64,000 bases of DNA, taken from positions 310,001 to 374,000 of the forward strand of contig CAWGQC010000003.1 of the NCBI GenBank assembly GCA_963824645.1, in the 5' to 3' direction. This document shows, one piece after another, positions 37,274 through 45,430 of the stretch (position 1 is its first letter; the number at the start of each line of letters is the position of its first letter). The DNA comes from Bog-756 sp963824645 (lineage in GTDB: Bacteria > Actinomycetota > Acidimicrobiia > Acidimicrobiales > RAAP-2). The position numbers and the translations under genes were made by a program. The notes below the pieces were generated by a model. It saw nothing but the letters and a program-made list of their open reading frames with translations, was not told where the DNA came from and did no database searches.

Positions 37274-37657
37274 ATGAACCTGGTCGGTCCCGATGCGGCC
37301 CGCCGTCTGGCCCTGGCCCTGGCCGCCGGGCGGGTCGGTCTGGGGGCGGTGGCCCTGGTGGCGCCCCGGGTCGTCGCCCAACCGTGGATCGGCGACCGAG
37401 CCAGTGATCCACTCTCTGCCCTGCTGGGCCGGGCCCTCGGTGGACGCGATCTTGCTCTGGGGCTTGGTGTCCTCATGGCGTCCCGTCACGATCAGCCCCT
37501 CCGGGGATGGGTCGAAGCCGGGGCTCTGGCCGATCTGGTTGATGCCACAGTGACGGTGGTCGCCTTCACACGACTCCCGCGGCGCGGCCGGTTGCTGGTG
37601 TTGGCGGCGGCCGGGGGCGCAGCACTGGTCGGAACGGCGACGGCGCGTTCTCTGTGA
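37274..37657 (+). CDS. Small hydrophobic membrane protein
   Basis: A 127-residue protein with four probable membrane segments (about 10-30, 45-65, 78-95 and 105-122) joined by short Arg-rich loops. Notable segments are LGRALGGRDLALGLGVL and AGALADLVDATVTVVAFTRL, a pattern found in uncharacterised actinobacterial four-helix proteins. ATG 37274 is the only sensible start; the frame upstream is non-family sequence. It is divergent from the AKR genes and 123 bases before PPK2. Function unknown. Confidence 0.62.
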   Translation: MNLVGPDAARRLALALAAGRVGLGAVALVAPRVVAQPWIGDRASDPLSALLGRALGGRDLALGLGVLMASRHDQPLRGWVEAGALADLVDATVTVVAFTRLPRRGRLLVLAAAGGAALVGTATARSL

Positions 37658-37737
37658 GCTGACCGGCTGCCGGCGGGGCCGGGGACTGCGAGCCGGCGGG
37701 CCACTGCCCCACGGGCCGATAGTTCCCTTACGGTAAG

Positions 37738-37765
37738 TCGGAATCGGAATCGGAATCGGAATCGG
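37738..37765 (+). repeat. Hexanucleotide tandem repeat before PPK2
   Basis: TCGGAA repeated 4.7 times without error from 37738 to 37765, directly followed by GTGAGGA, the probable ribosome-binding site of PPK2. A tract this close to the start could change length by slippage and alter expression. Confidence 0.75.
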
Positions 37766-37780
37766 TGAGGAATGGGAACC

Positions 37781-38677
37781 ATGAGGCTCGAAAGTGCAGT
37801 CATCGATGAGCTGAGGATCGACCCGGGGAGATCGGCCCGTCTGGATGACCGGAGCACGACGACAACGGCGGCGCTGGAAGGCGGACGGTCACGCCCCAAG
37901 CAATCGGCTGAAGAGGAGCTTCAGTTCTTCGTGCGGGAACTGGCATCCTCCCAGGAGCTTCTGTGGGCCGGCGGTACCAACGCCGTGTTGGTCGTTCTCC
38001 AGGCCATGGATGCGGCCGGCAAGGACGGCACCATCAAGCACGTCATGTCGGGGATCAACCCCCAGGGCTGCCGGGTGGTGGCCTTCAAACAGCCGTCCAC
38101 CGAGGAGCTCGAGCACGACTTTCTGTGGCGGTACAGCAAGGAGCTGCCCGAGTGGGGGGTGATTGGCATCTTCAACCGTTCCTACTATGAGGAGGTCCTG
38201 GTGGTCCGGGTTCATCCGGAGCTGCTGGGTCGCACCCACGCCCTGACTACCGGGCCACCCCCGACCGATGTCTGGTCCCGCCGCTTCCAGGACATCAATG
38301 GATTCGAGCGCCACCTCGATGGCAGCGGAACTCGGATCGTGAAGATCTTCCTTCACGTGTCGAAGGAGGAGCAGAAGAAGAGGTTTCTCGACCGTCTGGA
38401 CGATCAGGACAAGTACTGGAAGTTCTCCTCCTCGGACCTGGCCGAGCGCGCCTACTGGACCGAGTACCAGGCCGCCTACGAGGAGGCCCTCACCGCCACG
38501 TCGACACCGTGGGCTCCGTGGTACGTGGTGCCGGCCGACCACAAGTACCTGTCGCGTGCTCTGGTGGCGGGCATCCTGGTGGATGCCATGGACCGGATGG
38601 ACCTGCGGGTCCCCATTGTCGGTGCGGCGGAGCGGTCCCAGCTGGACAAGGGACGAGCTGCTCTGTTGGCTGAGTAG
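37781..38677 (+). CDS. PPK2-family polyphosphate kinase
   Basis: About 298 residues. PPK2 enzymes transfer phosphate between polyphosphate and nucleotides. Walker A is QAMDAAGKDG (about 72-81), followed by the typical INPQGCRVVAFKQPS, HDFLWR (Walker-B region) and the lid segment FNRSYYEEVLVVRVHP (about 135-150). The C-terminus has WAPWYVVPADHKYLSR. Single-domain, class I/III-like length, but the preferred nucleotide cannot be fixed. ATG 37781 fits the GTGAGGA signal; ATG 37772, three codons upstream, abuts it. A hexamer repeat lies in the leader. Confidence 0.88.
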   Translation: MRLESAVIDELRIDPGRSARLDDRSTTTTAALEGGRSRPKQSAEEELQFFVRELASSQELLWAGGTNAVLVVLQAMDAAGKDGTIKHVMSGINPQGCRVVAFKQPSTEELEHDFLWRYSKELPEWGVIGIFNRSYYEEVLVVRVHPELLGRTHALTTGPPPTDVWSRRFQDINGFERHLDGSGTRIVKIFLHVSKEEQKKRFLDRLDDQDKYWKFSSSDLAERAYWTEYQAAYEEALTATSTPWAPWYVVPADHKYLSRALVAGILVDAMDRMDLRVPIVGAAERSQLDKGRAALLAE

Positions 38678-38693
38678 TGCCCATCGGCTTGCT

Positions 38694-38741
38694 CGTTCCG
38701 GTCCGGGGTGTCCGGACGCCCATCCGGAACGGAGAGCGGCG
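38694..38741. terminator. Hairpin between convergent PPK2 and mscR-like genes
   Basis: cgttccgg (38694-38701) pairs with ccggaacg (38734-38741), with inner gtccg/cggac pairing, between the PPK2 stop and the dehydrogenase stop. No T-run. Confidence 0.55.
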
Positions 38742-38772
38742 GTCGGCCAGAGGGGCCGGCCATGAGGCCCGG

Positions 38773-39861
38773 TCAGCCGATGACCACCACGGAACGGAGC
38801 ACCTCGCCCCGTTCCATGCGATGGAAGGCCTCCTCGACGTCCCCCAGCGCTATGGTTTCCGAGACGAACCGATCGAGATCCAGCCGGCCTTGAAGATAGA
38901 GGTCTACCAGCAGGGGAAAATCGCGCGAGGGCAGGCAGTCGCCGTACCAGCTGGGCCGCAATTGTCCGCCTCGCCCGAAGAAATCGATCATCGGTAGGTC
39001 GATGCGCATATCGGGAGTGGGCACACCCACTTGGACCAGGGTGCCGGCCAGGTCCCTGGCGTAGAAGGCCTGTTCCAACACCGTGGGGTTCCCGACCGCC
39101 TCGATGCACACATCGGCACCGTTTCCACCGGTCAACCCCTGCACGGCGGCCACCACCTCCTGACGCGAGGCATCGACCACATCGGTGGCTCCGAACTGTC
39201 GGGCCAACTCGAGCTTTCCGGGATCGAGATCGACGGCGATGATTGTCGAGGCACCGGCCAGCCGAGCCCCGGCGACAGCCGCACAACCCACCCCACCGCA
39301 TCCGAAGACCGCCACCGAGTCCCCGGGACCGACCTCGCCGGTCAGCATGGTCGACCCAAGGCCGGCCATGACACCGCAGCCCAGCAGGCCGACCGCTTCG
39401 GGCCGGGCCGTCGGGTCGACCTTGGTGCATTGGCCTGCCGCCACCAGAGTCTTTTCGGCAAAGGCACCGATCCCCAGGGCGGCCGACAGTGGGGTTCCGT
39501 CAGTCAGGCTCATCTTCTGTTCGGCGTTGTGGGTGGCGAAGCAGTACCAGGGCCGGCCCCGCCGGCAGGATCGGCACTGGCCGCACACGGCCCGCCAATT
39601 GAGAATGACGAAATCACCGGGCTCCACCGACGTGACTCCGGATCCGACGACCTCAACAGTGCCAGCGGCTTCGTGACCGAGGAGAAACGGGAACTCATCG
39701 TTGATCCCGCCCTCCCGGTAATGGAGATCGGTGTGACAGACGCCGCAGGCCTGCACTTTGACCACCACTTCACCCGGGCCCGGATCGGGGACCACGACGG
39801 TGGTGAGGGAAACGGGTTCTCCCTTGGCCCTGGCCACCACACCACGTACCTCGGTCGCCAT
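38773..39861 (-). CDS. mscR: S-(hydroxymethyl)mycothiol dehydrogenase-like zinc alcohol dehydrogenase
   Basis: A 362-residue class-III-type zinc alcohol dehydrogenase with very strong likeness to the actinobacterial mycothiol-dependent formaldehyde dehydrogenase, which oxidises S-hydroxymethyl-mycothiol (and reduces S-nitrosomycothiol). Seen: CGVCHTDLHYREGG (catalytic zinc Cys/His, about 39-52), LGHEAAG, structural-zinc-type Cys cluster CGQCRSCRRGRPWYC (about 93-107), cofactor motif GCGGVG (about 189-194) and the signature SWYGDCLPSRDFP near 310. ATG 39861. Divergent from an exported protein gene. Mycothiol use is inferred from similarity. Confidence 0.88.
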   Translation of the reverse strand: MATEVRGVVARAKGEPVSLTTVVVPDPGPGEVVVKVQACGVCHTDLHYREGGINDEFPFLLGHEAAGTVEVVGSGVTSVEPGDFVILNWRAVCGQCRSCRRGRPWYCFATHNAEQKMSLTDGTPLSAALGIGAFAEKTLVAAGQCTKVDPTARPEAVGLLGCGVMAGLGSTMLTGEVGPGDSVAVFGCGGVGCAAVAGARLAGASTIIAVDLDPGKLELARQFGATDVVDASRQEVVAAVQGLTGGNGADVCIEAVGNPTVLEQAFYARDLAGTLVQVGVPTPDMRIDLPMIDFFGRGGQLRPSWYGDCLPSRDFPLLVDLYLQGRLDLDRFVSETIALGDVEEAFHRMERGEVLRSVVVIG

Positions 39862-40198
39862 GGTCGCCTCCTGGTTCTCTGCTGTCGGTAACGGCGGTCG
39901 TCGAGTGGGATCTTAGGAGGAAGCGCCCATTCACTTCCGACCCGACCGGTGTTCCCCTGGTGTCTGGACAGCGGCGAAGTACAGGCGGCGCAGTGGTCCC
40001 TTGGGCCTGATCGATACCGCTTCAGGTTCATCTGTCTCGGCCATCCGGGGGCCGGTGGCCGGACCCGATGATGACGCCCGAAGGCTCCGGACCGGAGCCA
40101 ACGGCCCAGCGGGCGACCGGGTGGGCATCGACTTGTGGCCTATCCTGTGTCAGAAGGCCTGCAGACGCGGGTCATGACCGACGACGGGTGGGGATGTC
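39862..40198. other. Divergent intergenic region, no supported gene
   Basis: This lies between mscR (minus) and the exported protein (plus). Short frames here have no family signal. GGGGATGTC just before 40199 is the ribosome-binding region of the downstream gene. No inverted repeat or clear promoter could be named. Confidence 0.3.
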
Positions 40199-41107
40199 AT
40201 GAAGAGGCGACCGAGTACCAAGTGGTTGGCTGTTATCGGCGTGGTAGGTGTCGTAGCCATAGGGACAACATTGGGTCTGGTGGACGCGGCCGGAGCATCA
40301 TCGGGTACGCCGAAGGCCACGGCGGCGTCCAGCCCGGTGACCACCGTCAGCTTCACCTTCAGCGTGTCCGTCACCGGTCTGGCCCCATTGCCGGTGACGG
40401 TGACCGGCTCCGGTCAGGCTGACCTGGCCGATCATGCCGTGTCCCTGGCGGTGGATCTCCCGGCCACAGTGGCCAAGCTCATCCCGGGCGGATCAGCATC
40501 TCCGGAGACCGTCGATGTCGTGCTTTCCGGCAATACGGTCTACGCCGAAATTCCCAGCTTGGCCTCCACCATCGGTGAACCGTGGATATCGATCGGCCTG
40601 CCGGCCAAGGCGTCGTCGGCCCTCCCCGGTGCCTTCACCCAGGTGGCATCGGCTCTGGGCAATGTGAACTCGATGATCGGTCTGGCCCAGGCGCACCACG
40701 CCACGGTCACATCTTTGGGGAGCTCCGTCGAGGACGGCGTACAGACCACCGGCAACAAGGTCGTCGCCACGCTCTCGGGTAAGCGCGGAGCCCGCACCAT
40801 TACGGCCGACGTCTGGGCCGACACCTCGGGTCGCCTGGTTAAGGGCACGGTCACGGCCTCGGGGGCAGGCAAGACGGGAAGCGTGGGCGTGACGGCCACA
40901 GTCGATCTGACCGGATATGGGGCACCGGTGACCGTCACCGTGCCGGCTTCGTCAGAGGTCAGTGCCATTCCGCTGTCCACCATCGAGATGTTCCTCGGAA
41001 ACCACCGAGGCTCGCACGCCGGTCATGGGTTGGTCCGCAAGGCCATGCACTGGAGCGGGCACAGCTGGAGCGGGCACAGTTGGGGTGGAATCACCCCAGC
41101 CGCCTGA
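40199..41107 (+). CDS. Exported protein with His-rich C-terminus
   Basis: A 302-residue protein with an N-terminal signal or anchor (MKRRPSTKWLAVIGVVGVV, core to about residue 32). The mature part (about 50-255) alternates beta strands (VTVTGSGQADLADHAVSLAVDL, PETVDVVLSGNTVYAEIP), recalling the LppX/LprAFG lipoprotein fold, but without a lipobox. The last 35 residues are rich in His, Gly, Ser and Trp, with WSGHSWSGHSWGG, a possible metal-binding tail. ATG 40199 has GGGGATGTC upstream. Function unknown; a lipid or metal carrier is possible. Confidence 0.65.
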   Translation: MKRRPSTKWLAVIGVVGVVAIGTTLGLVDAAGASSGTPKATAASSPVTTVSFTFSVSVTGLAPLPVTVTGSGQADLADHAVSLAVDLPATVAKLIPGGSASPETVDVVLSGNTVYAEIPSLASTIGEPWISIGLPAKASSALPGAFTQVASALGNVNSMIGLAQAHHATVTSLGSSVEDGVQTTGNKVVATLSGKRGARTITADVWADTSGRLVKGTVTASGAGKTGSVGVTATVDLTGYGAPVTVTVPASSEVSAIPLSTIEMFLGNHRGSHAGHGLVRKAMHWSGHSWSGHSWGGITPAA

Positions 41108-41126
41108 CGGGACCGGCCGTCAGGCG
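41101..41126. terminator. Perfect 10-bp hairpin spanning both convergent stop codons
   Basis: cgcctgacgg (41101-41110) pairs with ccgtcaggcg (41117-41126), with loop gaccgg. The plus gene's TGA is in the left arm and the minus gene's TGA in the right arm. No T-run. Confidence 0.65.
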
Positions 41127-41704
41127 TAGAGCCCGTTCTGCTGTACGGCCGCCTTGACCAGCGCATTTTGCTGTGAGGTTGTCAGTGGCTTCGATGCTGT
41201 GGCGGCCGACTTCGCCTTCACGTTGACGTCCATGGCCACGATGGCCACTCGGGAGCCGGCCTGCCAGGCGACCAGGTATTCAGGATCGTTGCTCGAGGTG
41301 GCGAAGGCAGACGATCCCAGTGCGGTGGGAAGGGTGAAGTCCGGGTCGGTCTTGACTTGCTTGCGGGCCGAGGCAAGAGCCGATGCAGCCGATGCGGCCG
41401 ACGAGCAGTTCAACGTATCCGAGATCATGGCTGTGTCCCCGGTGGCGTCCTCGTAAACGACCTCGTCCGAATCCGAGCACCCTTTGGTCCCGGTGACCTT
41501 GCTCTTCGTGGCCGGGCGGAACGTCTTCGGGAACCCGACGCTCTTGGCGTACGAGGCACTCAAAACCGACGTCTTGGGTGTGAGCGACGGGCTCGGGTTA
41601 CTCCCTCCTCCCGCCACCAGAAGGCCCACGACCACTCCGGCCACGACCACCCCACCGCCGATCACCGCGGCGACTTTGGGGCGTGTCCATGAGATTCTGT
41701 TCAT
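41120..41704 (-). CDS. Membrane-anchored extracytoplasmic protein of unknown function
   Basis: A 194-residue protein: a basic start (MNRISWTRPK), one membrane segment (about 11-32, VAAVIGGGVVVAGVVVGLLVAGGG), and a Ser/Ala/Lys-rich extracytoplasmic domain with two Cys (GTKGCSDS and TLNCSSA) that could be bonded. VGFPKTFRPATKS and DPEYLVAWQAGSRVAIVAMDV suggest an alpha/beta domain as in small mycobacterial PknH-sensor-like proteins, but this is only a likeness. ATG 41704 is chosen because the anchor begins there. Divergent to the exporter operon. Confidence 0.6.
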   Translation of the reverse strand: MNRISWTRPKVAAVIGGGVVVAGVVVGLLVAGGGSNPSPSLTPKTSVLSASYAKSVGFPKTFRPATKSKVTGTKGCSDSDEVVYEDATGDTAMISDTLNCSSAASAASALASARKQVKTDPDFTLPTALGSSAFATSSNDPEYLVAWQAGSRVAIVAMDVNVKAKSAATASKPLTTSQQNALVKAAVQQNGLYA

Positions 41705-42028
41705 GGACCTGACCCTAGGTGGACAAGATAAGAGCCCGGTAAGCCTGGTCAGGGCTGCCTTCGCCCCGACGAGGAGCACCCGGCTCGGTGCCTGCCTGCC
41801 TCCACCTCAGTCCGGTACCGAATGTCAGGCTGTCGGGTCCGGCTCAGGCCAAAGCCGGTCCGGGCCGGTCAGGTCCTCCCCGCCGACACCATTCACAGAC
41901 GACTCACAGGCGACAAGAACCTGGCTCACATGCCGCCGGGATTGGATGCGTCATCGCCCCCCTGGGCGGGCAACGGCGCTCGTCCGGGATCGGGGCAGAG
42001 GACACGACCAACGGTGAGCGAGGCGTAG
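41705..42028. other. Divergent intergenic region upstream of the exporter operon
   Basis: No supported gene. The stretch should carry the promoter of the 42029-50050 operon. No clear -35/-10 pair or operator could be named. A purine-rich ribosome-binding stretch (GGTGAGCGAGGCG) ends just before ATG 42029. Confidence 0.3.
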
Positions 42029-43342
42029 ATGCGTTTGGGAACCAAAAAATGGTTCAAGAGGCGGCGGGCGGGAGTCGGGATCGTCGTGTTGGTCCTGGTA
42101 GCCGGCGCCATCGGCGCCGGTCTCACCGCGCTGTTCACCTCCAACAGCTCGAGTGCCACGCCGGCCATCACGACCACCACCAGCGTCCAGACGGTCTCCA
42201 CCGGCACCATCACCAAGACGGTGTCATCCTCCGGAACAGTCGAACCGGCCCAAACCGCCGATCTCAATTTCGGATCCTCCGGTCGTGTGACCGCCGTCGA
42301 CGTCACGGTGGGGCAGGCCGTCACCGACGGTCAGACGTTGGCCACCATCGATAGTTCGTCACTGGCCGCCTCCTTGGCCCAAGCCCAGGCAACCCTGGCC
42401 AACGATCAGGCCCAACTCGCCACTGACCAGGGCGATGACGCCTCGGCCGCCCAGATCGCCTCGGACCAGGCCCAGATCGCCTCGGCCCAAACGCAGGTCT
42501 CCAGCGCCCAAACCTCCCTCGACAACGCCTCATTGACCTCGACAATCGCCGGCACGGTGGCGGCCATCAACCTCACTGTCGGCCAACAGGTGTCGGGCAC
42601 CGGCACATCGTCGTCTTCCTCCTCAACGGGAGCCGGATCGGCTACGTCAACGGGATCCGGCTCGTCGTCCTCGTTCGGGGCCAGCACCTCGGATGCCGCC
42701 GGCTCCTCCACCACTTCGTCGAGCTCGTCCTCCTCGTCGGCGCAGATCGAAGTGGTGTCCACCGGGTCCTACATCGTCAACGCCTCCGTCGACAGTTCAG
42801 ACGTCAGTCAGGTCAAGGTGGGCGATCAAGCCACCCTGACCGGCACCGGGGCCACCGCCAATGTCTACGGCACGGTCGCCTCGGTCGGCTTGCTGGCCAC
42901 CACCACCTCGGGCGTCTCGTCCTTTCCGGTGGTCATCGACGTGACCGGAACTCCGTCCGGCCTCTACGGAGGGGCGACCGCCACCGTGTCCATCATCACC
43001 GAGGAGCTCCAGGACGTGATCGTGGTACCGACCACGGCCATCCACTACAGCGGGGACAGTACGACGGTCCTTGTCGACACCAACGGGACCAAGGCCACCC
43101 GGCCCGTGACCATCGGCGTCGCTTCCGGAACTGATACCCAAGTGACCAGCGGTCTGACGGTGGGCGACAAGATCTACGTGACAGAGATCAGTTTCCGCGG
43201 CGGCTTGGGCAGCGGGGCACGTGCCGGCGCGTCCGGTCTCTTCGGTGGCGGTGGCGGCTTTGGCCGCGGTGGCGGCTTTTCCGGTGGCGGCGGCTTTTCC
43301 GGCGGTGGAGGGTTCTCCGGCGGTGGAGGTTTCGGAGGATGA
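42029..43342 (+). CDS. HlyD/MacA-family adaptor protein with glycine-rich tail
   Basis: A 437-residue membrane-fusion-type adaptor, partner of the ABC exporter encoded next. One N-terminal membrane helix (about 14-35), a lipoyl/biotinyl half (VEPAQTADLNFGSSGRVTAV, about 72-91), a helical hairpin with Ala/Gln-rich heptads (about 110-165), a second lipoyl half (IAGTVAAINLTVGQQVSG), a Ser-rich insert, and a beta-barrel region (about 250-385). It ends in some 40 residues of Gly/Phe-rich repeats (GGGGFS units). Its TGA overlaps the ATG of the ATPase gene. Confidence 0.85.
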   Translation: MRLGTKKWFKRRRAGVGIVVLVLVAGAIGAGLTALFTSNSSSATPAITTTTSVQTVSTGTITKTVSSSGTVEPAQTADLNFGSSGRVTAVDVTVGQAVTDGQTLATIDSSSLAASLAQAQATLANDQAQLATDQGDDASAAQIASDQAQIASAQTQVSSAQTSLDNASLTSTIAGTVAAINLTVGQQVSGTGTSSSSSSTGAGSATSTGSGSSSSFGASTSDAAGSSTTSSSSSSSSAQIEVVSTGSYIVNASVDSSDVSQVKVGDQATLTGTGATANVYGTVASVGLLATTTSGVSSFPVVIDVTGTPSGLYGGATATVSIITEELQDVIVVPTTAIHYSGDSTTVLVDTNGTKATRPVTIGVASGTDTQVTSGLTVGDKIYVTEISFRGGLGSGARAGASGLFGGGGGFGRGGGFSGGGGFSGGGGFSGGGGFGG

Positions 43343-44139
43343 TGGGACCGACCTCCCCCAACGGAGAGCACAACGGCAACCTGGACGACACCGCCGAGGT
43401 CCGGCTGGAGACCACCGGTCAGCACCCCGTGGTGTCCTCGGCCGTCATCCAGGTGCGTGAGGTTCGGAAGACCTACAACAACGGTTCGCTCGAGGTGGAA
43501 GCACTGCGCGGCGTCTCGTTTGAAATCGCCGACGGTGAGTACGTCGCCGTCATGGGCCCGTCGGGTTCGGGGAAGTCGACGCTGATGCACATCCTCGGCT
43601 GTCTCGACGTACCCACGTCGGGCTCCTTTCATCTGGCCGGGGAGGACGTGAGCACCATGTCCGAGGAGGATCTGGCCCACGTCCGCAATCGCAGAATTGG
43701 TTTCGTCTTCCAACAATTCAATCTCCTGCCCTCCCTGAACGCATGGCGGAACGTGGAGCTGCCATTGGTCTACGCCGGACTGTCGCGACCCGAGCGCAAG
43801 GAGCGTGCGCTGATGGCGCTGGAGCGGGTCGGGCTCTCCTCCCGTGTCGAGCACCGACCCGGCGAGCTGTCCGGCGGCCAGCAGCAGCGGGTGGCGGTGG
43901 CCCGCGCTCTGGTCACCGATCCGGCCCTGATCCTGGCCGATGAACCCACGGGGAATTTGGACACCCGCTCGGCCGAGGACGTCCTCGGCTTGATCGAGGA
44001 GCTCCACCGCAGCGGGCGCACCATCGTCCTGATCACCCACGAGCAGGACGTGGCGGATACCGCCCAACGGACCATGCGGATCAGAGACGGGCAGATTCTC
44101 CGTGCCGAGCTCGCCGGCCGAGGAGCGCCGACGTCGTGA
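43339..44139 (+). CDS. ABC transporter ATPase, MacB/LolD type
   Basis: A 266-residue ATP-binding subunit. Walker A GPSGSGKSTLM (about 74-84), Q-loop FVFQQFNLLPSLNAW (about 117-131), signature LSGGQQQRVAVARAL (about 174-188), Walker B LILADEPTGNLD (about 194-205) and the H-loop THEQ are all intact. The extra 35-residue N-terminus before the core is non-conserved. It pairs with the FtsX-like permease at 44136. Start ATG overlaps the adaptor stop (ATGA), and its own stop overlaps the permease GTG. Confidence 0.93.
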   Translation: MMGPTSPNGEHNGNLDDTAEVRLETTGQHPVVSSAVIQVREVRKTYNNGSLEVEALRGVSFEIADGEYVAVMGPSGSGKSTLMHILGCLDVPTSGSFHLAGEDVSTMSEEDLAHVRNRRIGFVFQQFNLLPSLNAWRNVELPLVYAGLSRPERKERALMALERVGLSSRVEHRPGELSGGQQQRVAVARALVTDPALILADEPTGNLDTRSAEDVLGLIEELHRSGRTIVLITHEQDVADTAQRTMRIRDGQILRAELAGRGAPTS

Positions 44140-45380
44140 ACGTGCTCGAAACCCTCCGCACCGGCCTCGAGGCCGTCATCTCCCACCGCCTGCGGTCCAG
44201 TCTCACCGTGCTCGGGATCATGATCGGCATCAGTGCCGTCATCCTCACCGTGGGTTTGGGCGAAGGAGCCCAGCAACAGGTCGGTGCCGAAATTTCGGCC
44301 TTGGGCTCCAATCTCCTCACCATCTCGCCCGGCAGCACCACCTCCAGCTCGGGGATCCGGGGCGGGTTCGGCTCCGCCTCCACCCTCACCGACTCGGATG
44401 CCACGGCGCTGTCCTCCAAGACGGTCGCCCCCGACATCGGAGCGGTGGCCCCCACCAGCACCGAATCGGAAAGCCTGGTCGCCGGGACCACCAACTGGAC
44501 CACCTCGGTAGTGGGCACCGATCCTTCGTGGCTCACCGTGAGAGGACGCTCGATCACCGAAGGTCGGTTCATTGCCGGCCATGACGTGAATACGCGTGCC
44601 GACGTGGTGGTGTTGGGTTCGACCACCGCTGAAGAGCTGTTCAGTGCTCGCGATCCGGTGGGTCAGACGGTGACCATCAACGGGGTACCCATGCAGGTGA
44701 TCGGGGTGCTCAATACCGTCGGGTCCACCGGGTCGTCATCCTCCACCTCGGACCAGGACGACCAGGCCATCGTGCCCATCACCACCGCCTCGATCCAGCT
44801 CTTCGGGGGTACCAGTCGCAATTCGGTGAGTGACATCCTGATCCAATCGACCTCGTCGTCCACTCTTTCCGCCGCCTACCAGGAGGCCGATGCTGAACTG
44901 CTCAGCCTCCATGCCATCACCGACGCCGCCGACGCCGATTTCACCATCGAGTCGCAGCAGTCGCTCCTCAGTACAGCCACATCGGTGGACAAGACCCTCA
45001 CCGTTCTGCTCGGGGGAGTGGCCGGCATCTCGCTGCTGGTCGGGGGGATAGGCGTCATGAACATCATGCTGGTTTCGGTGACCGAGCGGATCCGAGAGAT
45101 CGGATTGCGCAAGGCCCTCGGGGCCACCCCCCGGGCCATCCGCCGTCAGTTCCTGGTCGAGGCGTCGGTTCTCGGCATGGTCGGTGGTGTCCTCGGCGCC
45201 GGTCTGGGTCTGATCGGAGCGGTCGTTCTGCCTCATTTTATTTCCGATCCGATCGCCATCTCACCGGTCGCCACTGTCGGAGCCATCGTCGTAGCCATCG
45301 CCATCGGGGTGGCCTTCGGGGTCTATCCGGCCAGCCGAGCGGCCCGACTGGCACCGATCGACGCATTGCGGACCGAATGA
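44136..45380 (+). CDS. ABC permease of the MacB/FtsX type
   Basis: A 414-residue MacB-like permease: membrane helix 1 after a conserved N-terminus (LRSSLTVLGIMIGISAVI, about 19-36), a MacB_PCD extracytoplasmic domain (about 45-270), then three C-terminal helices. The FtsX signature GGIGVMNIMLVSVTERIREIGLRKALGA (split here as GGIGVMNIMLVSV and TERIREIGLRKALGA, about 302-330) couples to the ATPase. In mechanotransmission exporters this class expels peptides, siderophores or macrolides or pulls lipoproteins. The GTG start overlaps the ATPase stop by four bases. Confidence 0.9.
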   Translation: MNVLETLRTGLEAVISHRLRSSLTVLGIMIGISAVILTVGLGEGAQQQVGAEISALGSNLLTISPGSTTSSSGIRGGFGSASTLTDSDATALSSKTVAPDIGAVAPTSTESESLVAGTTNWTTSVVGTDPSWLTVRGRSITEGRFIAGHDVNTRADVVVLGSTTAEELFSARDPVGQTVTINGVPMQVIGVLNTVGSTGSSSSTSDQDDQAIVPITTASIQLFGGTSRNSVSDILIQSTSSSTLSAAYQEADAELLSLHAITDAADADFTIESQQSLLSTATSVDKTLTVLLGGVAGISLLVGGIGVMNIMLVSVTERIREIGLRKALGATPRAIRRQFLVEASVLGMVGGVLGAGLGLIGAVVLPHFISDPIAISPVATVGAIVVAIAIGVAFGVYPASRAARLAPIDALRTE

Positions 45381-45430
45381 GGTCCAACCGTTTTGCCGTA
45401 CCTCACATCAACTCCAGACAAGGAATGGGA

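Noticed and set aside
37889..39430. Minus-strand ORF of 513 residues across PPK2 and mscR
   Set aside because: It crosses two well-supported genes in another frame or strand and lacks any domain.
42600..42760. Ser-codon-rich repeats looking like a microsatellite or CRISPR-like array
   Set aside because: They are in-frame low-complexity codons of the adaptor, with no spaced identical repeats.
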